Of a DNA stretch of 64,000 nt, positions 42,720 through 50,273 are shown in pieces. Each line of letters starts with the position of its first letter. Positions within the stretch are counted from its first letter, which is position 1. The position numbers were made by a program, and so were the translations under genes. The DNA comes from Brevibacterium epidermidis NBRC 14811 (lineage in GTDB: Bacteria > Actinomycetota > Actinomycetes > Actinomycetales > Brevibacteriaceae), in contig NZ_BCSJ01000008.1 of NCBI RefSeq assembly GCF_001570805.1, forward strand, positions 1 through 64,000. Direction: 5' to 3'. Under the pieces are notes generated by a model. The model worked only from the letters and a program-made list of their open reading frames with translations, was not told the origin of the DNA and ran no database searches.

Positions 42720-44776
42720 CGCTCATCCTTTCGTGTGTCCGCAGTGGTTTCGCCGTTGTCGGAGATGGGCAGGTCGATGCGGAACGTCGCACCGCCTCCC
42801 GGAGTTTCGTGGACGGAGATCGCACCGTGGTGGTTCTCCACGATCGCCTTGACGATCGACAGTCCGAGGCCCGATCCGCCGGTGTCCCTGGTCCGCGACA
42901 CGTCGAGGCGGTAGAACCGTTCGAAGATGCGTGGAACTACCTCGGGGTCGATGCCTTCGCCGTGGTCCCTGACCTCGAAGCGGACCCGACCGTTGGGGAA
43001 CCCGCGCAGGGATTCATCAACCGTGATCGAACCGGCCGCCGTGACATCGGGGACGATGTTCGCCGGCTCCGGGGTCTTGGACTCAGAGCCGGACTCGGGC
43101 GCGGTCGCTGGATCGGACTGCGACGAGGCCTGCGAATCGGCCGCTGCCTCAGACTGAGCACCGGACTGCAATCCTGACTGAGCTCCCGACGGAGTCCTCA
43201 GTTGCCCGTTGTGCTGCCCGCTTTCCTGCTCGTTGTTCGGGGTGGAATCCTGGGGCTCCACCTGACGTTCGGGCTGGGTGTCAGGTTGAGCGCTGGACCG
43301 AGGGTTCGGCTGGGTGTCGGCTTGGTCGTTTCCGGCGGAGTCGCCTCGGCGGAATATGCGGACCCCGCCGGTGACGAACCCGCGCTCACGCGGTTTGTCC
43401 TTCGTGCCGCTCTTGCTGTTGCGACCGTTCTGACCGCGGGCGCCGCCTTCACGGATCTCGCCGGTGTCTGCGGAGTCGGGGTCGACCGATTCGGGCAGAC
43501 CGACGACGCCGACGGCGAATTCGATCGCTGTGTGTTCGGGGGTGTGGCGCACGGCGTTGCCGGCGAGGTTGACGATGACCTGGCGGATCTTCGACTCGGA
43601 TCCGCGGATCATCGGCACCGGCTGGGCGTCCTCACCGTCGAGTCCGATGAAGCTGATATCGCGGTCCGGCGCCTGTGCCGCGGCATCGGCAGCGGCGTCT
43701 CGGACGACCTTGTGCAGGTCGATCGGACCGATTTCGGCGGCGCGCTGCTCGTCGAGTCGGGCGAGGACGACGAGATCGTCGACGAGGACGCCCATGCGTT
43801 TGGCCTCGGACTCCATCCGCTCCATCGCATTGGCAACGTCCTCGGACTTCGTGATCGCGCCCTGTCGGTACAGCTCCGCGTAACCGCGGATCGTGACCAG
43901 GGGAGTGCGCAGCTCGTGGGAGGCGTCGGAGACGAACTGGCGGATGCGCTTCTCCGACCGGGTCTGCCCGTCGAAGGAGTCCTCGATGCGTCCGAGCATC
44001 GTATTCAGCGCCGCCGACAGACGCCCGAGCTCGGTATTACGCGGATAGCTGGGCACACGTTGGGACAGGTCACCGGCGGCGATGCGGGAAGCGGTCTTCT
44101 CGATATCGCGCAGCGGCCGGAACGTGTTGTTGATCGCCCAATAGCCGACTCCGGCGACCATCGCCAGGGCCAGCAGGCCGATGCCGATCATCGTGTTCCG
44201 CGCCCGCTCGTTGATGTTGTCGACCTCACGGTCGAACGGCACTGCGATGGACACGAGCACGTCGGTGTTCTGCACCTTCATCGCCCGCGCCCGCCACTGC
44301 GAACTCGTTCCAGCGACGGTGAAGGGCTCGCCGCCGCGGGAATAGACTTCCTTCTCATCGATCTTCGGCAGGATCGGATGGTTCTGCGGCTCCGGGGCGA
44401 CGGGATCGCGGATCGGGTCCCCGTTCGTGTCGTAGAACTGCACATAGAAGCCTCCCGGCAGGAGACTCTTGAGCTGATCCCAGGAATTCGAATCGATCGT
44501 CGTCGACGACGGCGCCTCCTCGGCGTCATCGTCCCCGGACTGGAGCTCGGCTGGTTGGAACACATCTTGGTAGGCCTGCTTCGCCAAGGTCTCCGAGGCG
44601 CTGATGAGTCGTTCATCGGTGCGCTGGACGAGGCTGTCGCGCAGGTTCTCCAACACCCAAGCGCTCGTCCCCGTAAGGACGAGCAGCATGAGTAGCATCA
44701 TGATGGCCAGCAGCTTGGTGGTCAGGGACCATTCTTCCCAGAAGCCGGGACGGGAGGGACGGGATTCTATTGCCAC
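42716..44776 (-). CDS. MprB-like sensor histidine kinase with insertion
   Basis: A 686-residue sensor kinase. N-terminal helix (TTKLLAIMMLLMLLVLTGTSAWVL), an extracytoplasmic domain of about 130 residues, a second helix (TMIGIGLLALAMVAGVGYWAI), a HAMP domain (NNTFRPLRDIEKTASRIAAGDLSQRV), the H-box with phosphorylated His287 (DASHELRTPL), the N-box (VNLAGNAVRHTPEH), the G1 box (VRDHGEGI), the F-box (FERFYRLD) and the G2 box (GGSGLGLSIV). Between the N-box and G1 box there is an insertion of about 160 residues rich in Gln, Ser, Pro and Asp (for example SGAQSGLQSGAQSEAAADS) that standard ATPase domains lack. All catalytic boxes remain. The order RR-HK-HtrA matches mycobacterial mprA-mprB-pepD. 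Confidence 0.88.
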   Translation of the reverse strand: MAIESRPSRPGFWEEWSLTTKLLAIMMLLMLLVLTGTSAWVLENLRDSLVQRTDERLISASETLAKQAYQDVFQPAELQSGDDDAEEAPSSTTIDSNSWDQLKSLLPGGFYVQFYDTNGDPIRDPVAPEPQNHPILPKIDEKEVYSRGGEPFTVAGTSSQWRARAMKVQNTDVLVSIAVPFDREVDNINERARNTMIGIGLLALAMVAGVGYWAINNTFRPLRDIEKTASRIAAGDLSQRVPSYPRNTELGRLSAALNTMLGRIEDSFDGQTRSEKRIRQFVSDASHELRTPLVTIRGYAELYRQGAITKSEDVANAMERMESEAKRMGVLVDDLVVLARLDEQRAAEIGPIDLHKVVRDAAADAAAQAPDRDISFIGLDGEDAQPVPMIRGSESKIRQVIVNLAGNAVRHTPEHTAIEFAVGVVGLPESVDPDSADTGEIREGGARGQNGRNSKSGTKDKPRERGFVTGGVRIFRRGDSAGNDQADTQPNPRSSAQPDTQPERQVEPQDSTPNNEQESGQHNGQLRTPSGAQSGLQSGAQSEAAADSQASSQSDPATAPESGSESKTPEPANIVPDVTAAGSITVDESLRGFPNGRVRFEVRDHGEGIDPEVVPRIFERFYRLDVSRTRDTGGSGLGLSIVKAIVENHHGAISVHETPGGGATFRIDLPISDNGETTADTRKDER

Positions 44777-44806
44777 GTATGTAATCTATCGTCCTTGCAT
44801 GGACGA

Positions 44807-45565
44807 CTACTTGGATTCCGGTGTGCGCAGCATGTAGCCGACCCCGCGCTTGGTCTGGATCATCGGCGTCCACTCCATCTCGACGGGGTGGCCGGCGGCA
44901 TCCGTTTCCGGGGCGACGTCGATCTTGCGGCGCAGGTAGGAGATATAGGACTCGACGATTCCGGTGTCGCCGCCGAAGTCGTACTCCCACACGTGGTCGA
45001 GGATCTGCGACTTCGACAGGACACGGTTGGTGTTGAGCATGAGGTAGCGCAGCAGCTTGAACTCGGTGGGGGAGAGGTCGATGAGGATGCCGGAGCGGCG
45101 GACCTCGTGGGTGTCGTCGTCGAGTTCGAGGTCGCCCGCCACGATGACGGCGTTCTCTTCGTCCTCGAGGTTGCGGGTGCGGCGGAGGACGGCGCGGATG
45201 CGGGCGACGACCTCTTCGAGGCTGAAGGGCTTCGTCACGTAGTCGTCGCCGCCGACGGTCAGTCCGGTGATCTTGTCCGAGGTGTCGTCACGGGCGGTGA
45301 GGAACACGACGGGGGCGTTCATGCCGATCTGGCGCAGACGGCGGGTGACGGTGAAGCCGTCCATGTCTGGGAGCATGACGTCGAGGACGAGGAGGTCGAC
45401 ATCGGTCTGCTCGGCCAGGCGGAGCGCCTCGGCGCCGTTGGCGGCGGAGACGACGTCGAAGCCGGCGAAGCGGAGGCTGGTGGACAGGAGTTCGCGGATA
45501 TTGGGCTCATCATCGACAACGAGCAGGGTGGCTTCGATGTCGGTGTCGTTCTGTGCTGTAGTCAT
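44807..45565 (-). CDS. MprA-like response regulator (OmpR family)
   Basis: A 252-residue regulator with an N-terminal receiver domain (VVDDEPNIRELL; phospho-acceptor Asp in LLVLDVMLPDMDG; conserved Lys in YVTKPFSLEE) and a C-terminal OmpR-type winged helix (LSPTEFKLLRYLMLNTNRVLSKSQILDHVW; ESYISYLRRKID). ATG 45565 is chosen because the receiver begins soon after; an upstream ATG at 45619 adds 18 residues. Thirty base pairs separate it from the cognate kinase gene. A CRP/GlxR-like palindrome and TCTCAGG direct repeats lie upstream and could mediate cAMP-linked control and autoregulation. Confidence 0.92.
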   Translation of the reverse strand: MTTAQNDTDIEATLLVVDDEPNIRELLSTSLRFAGFDVVSAANGAEALRLAEQTDVDLLVLDVMLPDMDGFTVTRRLRQIGMNAPVVFLTARDDTSDKITGLTVGGDDYVTKPFSLEEVVARIRAVLRRTRNLEDEENAVIVAGDLELDDDTHEVRRSGILIDLSPTEFKLLRYLMLNTNRVLSKSQILDHVWEYDFGGDTGIVESYISYLRRKIDVAPETDAAGHPVEMEWTPMIQTKRGVGYMLRTPESK

Positions 45566-45620
45566 GAATCCAGTCTGAGACCCATTCCTGGGAGTGGCCT
45601 GGAGGTTACCTGAATGCAAA

Positions 45621-45636
45621 TGTGATGCGCATCACT
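45621..45636 (-). promoter_or_regulatory. CRP/GlxR-like palindrome upstream of mprA
   Basis: TGTGATGCGCATCACT contains the perfect palindrome GTGATGCGCATCAC and fits TGTGA-N6-TCACA except for the last base. It lies 56-71 bp before the response-regulator ATG. GlxR is the CRP-like cAMP regulator of actinobacteria; binding is inference. Confidence 0.6.
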
Positions 45637-45643
45637 GAAAAAC

Positions 45644-45690
45644 TCTCAGGAAAGTCCTTTTGAGTCCCGCGTCGGGCATTCGTTCTCAGG
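45644..45690 (-). promoter_or_regulatory. TCTCAGG direct repeats upstream of mprA
   Basis: TCTCAGGAAAG (from 45644) and TCTCAGGAACG (from 45684) are direct repeats exactly 40 bp apart. The position upstream of the response-regulator gene suggests an autoregulatory binding site, but no consensus was tested. Confidence 0.4.
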
Positions 45691-45850
45691 AACGAAGGGC
45701 CGATTTCAGTGAAAAATGTGGCTGCGACCAGTTCGCGTTCAGAAATGCTCGCCGAGGCGGGTCCAGCTATGCGAGGGCGGCTCGACTGTCTTCGCGTTCG
45801 CCGAGGCGGTGGTGGGTGTTGGTGAGTTCTGCTCAGGTGGTGGGTTCAGC

Positions 45851-46627
45851 TCAGCGTGGACGCTGCGGGCGAGAGTCGGGAGGCATCGGGTAGATGGTGC
45901 GTGGTTGAGGTGCCGAATTCTCCTGGATCTCGCAGGGCGGGCGGATATCGAAGAGCTGTTGGGTAACAGCGAAGCGTCGGACCTTTTCGGGACGACGACG
46001 GTCATAGACCACCTGGCCGACGGTTCCCCGCAGCGACGGGCTCTGCTGAACGAGGTGACGGACCCACCGTCCGCGCCCCTTGTCGTCGACGAAATGAACA
46101 ACGGTCAGGCTCGGACTCCTCGATTGGCTATTTGACCAGTCGTCGATGACGCGGCCTTCGGCCAAGCCGATGTGCGGAAACGGGGGCCTGCTGAGAATCG
46201 GATAGCGAGCCTTGCGGAAGGCGAGCAGGGAGACGGCGATGAGTCCGAGGCCAGCGGTAATCGAAACCACCCACCAGACCGGAGCGGCCTCGGCCATGGC
46301 TGGAACGAAGCCGAGGCCGAGCCCGGCACCGGCTCCGAGCGCAGCCAGCTGGTATCGGAAGAATCGGGACAGGCTGCCTCCGGTGCGGATGCGGCCGAGC
46401 GCGACGCGTACGAGCAGAAAGCTGACGGCGATGGAGATGGCGGCCACGAGTACTGCGAGGGTGCCGAAGAGGAGCTTCTGACCGAGCGGATCTGCGGGAC
46501 CGATGGGGAGGAAGGCCATCGCTGAGGTGGCGAAGCCCGACGTCATTGTGACCGACATGGTGATGATGCCTGCAAGGCTGGCGGCGAGCTTGCGTCCGGC
46601 GGTGATGCGCAAGGGCTGAAGTGACAT
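45851..46627 (-). CDS. Hypothetical membrane protein
   Basis: A 258-residue protein, not recognised. An N-terminal hydrophobic run could be a signal anchor (IITMSVTMTSGFATSAMAF), and two to three more helices follow (LLFGTLAVLVAAISIAVSFLLV; YQLAALGAGAGLGLGF; WWVVSITAGLGLIAVSLLAF). The C-terminal ~110 residues are soluble (SLTVVHFVDDKGRGRWVRHLVQQSPSLRGTVGQVVYDRRRPEKVRRF), recalling DUF3592-type proteins. It lies 15 bp downstream of the CGNR regulator gene on the same strand and is probably co-transcribed with it. Confidence 0.65.
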   Translation of the reverse strand: MSLQPLRITAGRKLAASLAGIITMSVTMTSGFATSAMAFLPIGPADPLGQKLLFGTLAVLVAAISIAVSFLLVRVALGRIRTGGSLSRFFRYQLAALGAGAGLGLGFVPAMAEAAPVWWVVSITAGLGLIAVSLLAFRKARYPILSRPPFPHIGLAEGRVIDDWSNSQSRSPSLTVVHFVDDKGRGRWVRHLVQQSPSLRGTVGQVVYDRRRPEKVRRFAVTQQLFDIRPPCEIQENSAPQPRTIYPMPPDSRPQRPR

Positions 46628-46642
46628 GGGTGGCTCCTCGGG

Positions 46643-47242
46643 TTAGTTGTGGGAGCCGGTGTCGGAGTGGCGGGCGCGGAAGGCCGCGACGTGTGTGCGG
46701 GTGGCGCAGCTGCCGGTATCGCAGAAGCGCTTCGAGCGATTGCGGCTGAAGTCGGCGAGGTAGGCGCGGCAGTCCTCGGCGGCACAGCGGCCGAGCCGGT
46801 CGAGGTCCCCGGAGCGGATGAGGTCGATGAGGACCAGAGCGACATCGGCGGCCACTCGGTCGGCCAGGCTGGCTTGAGCGCCGGTCGCGTGCAGGTGCCA
46901 GTCCCAGTGATCGTGTTTGACCAACTGCGGCACTGACCCCGAGTCGCTCAGTGTGAGATTGATCTCATCGACGACCGCGATCGTCCCCGCTTCGACCTCG
47001 TCATCGGTCTCGGCGTCGATGCTCGCATCCAGTGCTGCGGCGAATCTGCGGCGCAGTTCCAGGGTCTCGTCGACGTCGCTTCTGGTGGCGGTCAAAGGTC
47101 CGGAGAAGTCGTGCCGGGCCGCGAATTCGCGGAGTTTCGCGGTTGTCGTCAGTTCGTCGCCGCCGTCGGTGACGTCGCCGGAGGTGTTGAGGAGGTCGAC
47201 GAGCATCGTGAGGTTCGCGCGAATGTCGTAGATGAAAGCCAT
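46643..47242 (-). CDS. CGNR zinc-finger regulator
   Basis: A 199-residue regulator. The N-terminal ABATE-like domain starts FIYDIRANLTMLVDLLNTSGDV, and the C-terminal CGNR zinc finger reads CAAEDCRAYLADFSRNRSKRFC then CATRTHVAAFRARH; four Cys residues hold the metal and the usual CGNR motif is replaced by CDTG. ATG 47242 is chosen because ABATE domains begin there; the frame upstream lies in the promoter region. The divergent EamA transporter gene is the common partner of CGNR regulators and is the likely target. Confidence 0.85.
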   Translation of the reverse strand: MAFIYDIRANLTMLVDLLNTSGDVTDGGDELTTTAKLREFAARHDFSGPLTATRSDVDETLELRRRFAAALDASIDAETDDEVEAGTIAVVDEINLTLSDSGSVPQLVKHDHWDWHLHATGAQASLADRVAADVALVLIDLIRSGDLDRLGRCAAEDCRAYLADFSRNRSKRFCDTGSCATRTHVAAFRARHSDTGSHN

Positions 47243-47285
47243 GGTGAATATCATTCTGCCACAGGACGTAAGGACCAAAATGCAC

Positions 47286-47319
47286 TTGACCCATTTCAAT
47301 TTCAGGACCGATACTGAAA
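47286..47319 (+). promoter_or_regulatory. Promoter and inverted repeat before EamA gene
   Basis: TTGACC (47286-47291) and GATACT (47310-47315) are spaced 18 bp and form a good sigma-70 promoter for the EamA gene. An inverted repeat TTTCAG-N8-CTGAAA (47300-47319) overlaps the -10 box and is a candidate CGNR-regulator operator. Confidence 0.55.
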
Positions 47320-47469
47320 CCGGCAACCGTCGGGCCGCCTCGGCGAGGGGATGATCCGGCACCGCATCATCCGCTCAACTTCGCACTGTCAACTCAACAC
47401 TGCACCACCACCTCGGGGGCGTCTGTCCTCGTACGCCACTCAACGTTTCACCACATCAGGAGGTCAGGA

Positions 47470-48432
47470 ATGAATCGCACCGTCATCGCAGGGTTCCTGC
47501 TCACTCTTGCCTCCGCGTTCTTCTTCGCGGTGTCGGGGCCGATCGCGAAGACGATGTACGCGATCGGGTGGACGCCGGGCGCGGTCGTGCTCATCCGCTT
47601 GGCCGGCTCTGCGGTCCTGCTGCTCATCCCCACCCTCATCGCACTGCGCGGACGGTGGGGCGAAGTGCTCACGCACTGGCGCACCGTCGTCACCTACGGC
47701 CTGGTGTCGATGGCCGGCGTCCAGGGATTCTATTTCGTCGCCGTCGAACACCTCACCGTGGCCGTGGCGCTGCTGCTGGAGATGACTGCGCCGATGCTCA
47801 TCGTCTTCTGGATCTGGGCGCGGACGCGGACCCGGCCGGCGACCGTGACCTTCATCGGAGTCGTCGTCTCGATGTTCGGGCTCCTGCTCGTGCTCAACCT
47901 GCGCGGATCCTCGATCAGCATCTTCGGCGTGGTCATGGCGATGGCCGCCGCTGTCTGCCTGGCCAGCTATTTCCTCGTCTCGGCGAAGGACACGATCACG
48001 ATCCCGCCGGTCGCGCTGACCGGTCTGGGCATGGGCATCGGGGCGCTGGCGATGTCGGTCATCGTGCTCGCCGGCGTCATGCCGTGGAACGCGGTGACGG
48101 CCGACGTCGACTTCGGCGGAGTGTCGATGTCGTGGGTCGTGCCGATGGCGATGATCGTCGTCTTCACCGTCGGCGCGTACATCACCGGGATCCTGGGCCT
48201 GCGCTATGTCGGGGCGACCGTCGGATCGTTCGTCAACCTCGTCGAGGTTCCGTTCTCCGTCATCGTCGCCTGGCTGGTCCTCTTCGAAATGCCCGCCCCG
48301 ATCCAGCTCTTCGGCGGAGTCTTCATCCTCGGCGGAGTCGGGTTCATCAAGTGGGGCGAGTCCCGCCTGGCCCGCCGAGTCGCCCGCCGCGAGGTCGTCG
48401 CCACCTCCGAACCCTCCCTCATCACTACCTAA
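47470..48432 (+). CDS. EamA-family transporter
   Basis: A 320-residue drug/metabolite transporter with ten helices arranged as two EamA repeats; the first starts MNRTVIAGFLLTLASAFFFAVSGPIAKTMYAIGWTPG and contains VLIRLAGSAVLLL, and the second begins near FLVSAKDTITIPPVALTG and contains YVGATVGSFVNLVEVPFSVIVAWLV. Members export amino acids or similar solutes. AGGAGG is 5-6 nt from the ATG. Its regulator is probably the divergent CGNR protein. Two bases after its stop begins a palindromic repeat that may end transcription. Confidence 0.9.
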   Translation: MNRTVIAGFLLTLASAFFFAVSGPIAKTMYAIGWTPGAVVLIRLAGSAVLLLIPTLIALRGRWGEVLTHWRTVVTYGLVSMAGVQGFYFVAVEHLTVAVALLLEMTAPMLIVFWIWARTRTRPATVTFIGVVVSMFGLLLVLNLRGSSISIFGVVMAMAAAVCLASYFLVSAKDTITIPPVALTGLGMGIGALAMSVIVLAGVMPWNAVTADVDFGGVSMSWVVPMAMIVVFTVGAYITGILGLRYVGATVGSFVNLVEVPFSVIVAWLVLFEMPAPIQLFGGVFILGGVGFIKWGESRLARRVARREVVATSEPSLITT

Positions 48433-48434
48433 CT

Positions 48435-48492
48435 ACTACCTGACGGGGGCTCAGATACCTGGCGCGAGGTTGCTGGGCCGCCGTCAGGTAGT
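48435..48492. repeat. Palindromic repeat, copy 2
   Basis: The arms ACTACCTGACGGGGGCTCAG (48435-48454) and CTGGGCCGCCGTCAGGTAGT (48473-48492) pair with two mismatches. It is the same family as the elements at 23652 and 50214. It fills the whole 70-bp gap between the convergent EamA and XPB helicase genes. Confidence 0.85.
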
Positions 48493-48503
48493 AATAAGGG
48501 GTG

Positions 48504-50138
48504 TCAGCGGACTTCGATGCTGTAGCTGTAGCCCTGTTCGGTGAGGAAGCGGCGGCGCTGAGCGGCGAAATGCTCATCGACGGTGTCGGCGGCGACCACC
48601 GTGTAGAACGTGGCCGAACCCTGATCTTCCTTCGGGCGCAGAATCCGTCCGAGGCGCTGGGCCTCCTCCTGCCGGGATCCGAATGCTCCGGAGACCTGGA
48701 TCGCCACCGAGGCGGCCGGCAGGTCCACAGAGAAGTTCGCGACCTTCGAGACGACGAGCACTGGGATCTCGCCGGACCGGAACTCGCGGAAGAGCTCCTG
48801 GCGCACCGATTCTGGAGTCTGTCCGGTGAGCACGGGCGCACCGAGTTCGGCTCCGATCTCCTCGAGCTGATCGAGATACTGACCGATGACGAGGATCTGC
48901 GCATCCGGATGATCGGCGACGAGCTCGGACACGATCGGCAGCTTCGCATCCGACGTCGCCGCCAACCGGTACCGGTCCTCACCGTCGGCGCGGGCATACG
49001 CGGTTCTAGTTCCGCCGTCGAGGCGGACGCGGACTTCCTGGCAGGCCGCCGAGGCGATATACCCGAGTCGTTCGAGTTCCTTCCACGGCACTTCGTACTG
49101 CTTGGGTCCGATGAGGGAGAAAACCTCGTCCTCGCGTCCGTCCTCACGCACCAGCGTCGCGGTCAGTCCGAGGCGACGACGAGCCTGGAGGCTGGCCGTC
49201 AGCCGGAAGATCGGCGCGGGCAGGAGGTGCACCTCGTCATAGATGACCAGGCCCCAGTCCTTGGCATCGAGGAGTTCGAGGTGGAGGTACGAGCCCTTCC
49301 GCCGGGTGGTGAGCACCTGGTAGGTGGCGATGGTGATCGGGCGGATCTCCTTCGTGGACCCCGAATATTCGCCGACTTCGTCTTCGGTCAGGGTGGTGCG
49401 GCGCAGGATCTCGTCCTTCCACTGCTTGGCCGAGACCGAGTTCGTGACGAGAATGAGCGTCGTCGTCTGCACACGCGACATCGTGGCGACACCGACGATC
49501 GTCTTCCCGGCACCACACGGCAGAACGACGACCCCGGATTCTCCGGACAGCGACTGGTCGATGGCCTGCTTCTGGTAGTCGCGCAGGTGCCACTGACCGC
49601 CGTGGGCATCATCGGACAGCGCGATCTCGTGGGCCTCGCCATCGACATAGCCAGCATGATCGGAGACCGGGTGGCCCAACTGGAGCAACGCGTGCTTGAG
49701 TTCGCCGCGCTCGGACGGGTGGACCAGGACGGATTCGGCATCGATGCGTTTGCCGAACTTTCCGACGAGATCGGGCTGGCCGACGAGCTCGTCGAGCAGT
49801 CCCGTCTCCGTTGCGGTCAGGGTCAGCCCGTGGATCGGATGGTCGATGAGCGTGAGCACACCGAAACGGTCCATGATGTCGACGATGTCGACGAGGAGTT
49901 CGTGCGGGACCGGGTACTTCGCGAATTCGAGGAGCACGTCGACGACGGATTCGGCATCATGACCGCTGGCGCGTGCGTTCCACAGTCCCAGCGGAGTGAT
50001 CTCATAGGTGTGGATGTACTCCGGGGTCCGCGACAGCTGTGCGAACGGGGCGATCGCCACGGCCGCCTCGACGGCGAGGGGATGTCCCGATTCCAGCAGC
50101 ACAGTCCGATCGGACTGCACGATCAACGGACCATTCAT
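48504..50138 (-). CDS. DNA repair helicase, bacterial XPB type
   Basis: A 544-residue superfamily 2 helicase related to XPB/ERCC3. N-terminal damage-recognition-like region (about 1-180); Walker A VLPCGAGKT; motif II DEVH; motif III GLTAT with LVREDGRE; C-terminal motif VI QRLGRILRPK. It is predicted to unwind DNA in repair or transcription-coupled contexts, as for mycobacterial XPB. GAAGGGAAG precedes the ATG. It ends beside palindromic repeat copy 2; the adjacent upstream gene encodes the usual accessory protein. Confidence 0.93.
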   Translation of the reverse strand: MNGPLIVQSDRTVLLESGHPLAVEAAVAIAPFAQLSRTPEYIHTYEITPLGLWNARASGHDAESVVDVLLEFAKYPVPHELLVDIVDIMDRFGVLTLIDHPIHGLTLTATETGLLDELVGQPDLVGKFGKRIDAESVLVHPSERGELKHALLQLGHPVSDHAGYVDGEAHEIALSDDAHGGQWHLRDYQKQAIDQSLSGESGVVVLPCGAGKTIVGVATMSRVQTTTLILVTNSVSAKQWKDEILRRTTLTEDEVGEYSGSTKEIRPITIATYQVLTTRRKGSYLHLELLDAKDWGLVIYDEVHLLPAPIFRLTASLQARRRLGLTATLVREDGREDEVFSLIGPKQYEVPWKELERLGYIASAACQEVRVRLDGGTRTAYARADGEDRYRLAATSDAKLPIVSELVADHPDAQILVIGQYLDQLEEIGAELGAPVLTGQTPESVRQELFREFRSGEIPVLVVSKVANFSVDLPAASVAIQVSGAFGSRQEEAQRLGRILRPKEDQGSATFYTVVAADTVDEHFAAQRRRFLTEQGYSYSIEVR

Positions 50139-50213
50139 TCAATACTTCCCTTCCGAAGTGTGATGACACCAGAGGACACAACACGTCCATCACCCCGATT
50201 GTTCCCGCTCCGA

Positions 50214-50271
50214 GCTACCTGACGGGGGCCCAGATACGTGGCGCCAGGTTGCTGGGACGCCGTCAGGTAGC
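50214..50271. repeat. Palindromic repeat, copy 3
   Basis: The arms GCTACCTGACGGGGGCCCAG (50214-50233) and CTGGGACGCCGTCAGGTAGC (50252-50271) pair with two mismatches. The outermost pair is G-C where the other copies have A-T, a compensatory change. It ends 2 bp from the stop of the helicase-associated gene. Confidence 0.85.
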
Positions 50272-50273
50272 AA

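Noticed and set aside
42716-44776. Frameshift or gene fusion explaining the MprB insertion
   Set aside because: The frame is continuous, flanking ATPase boxes are in order and complete, and the insert has no domain of its own.
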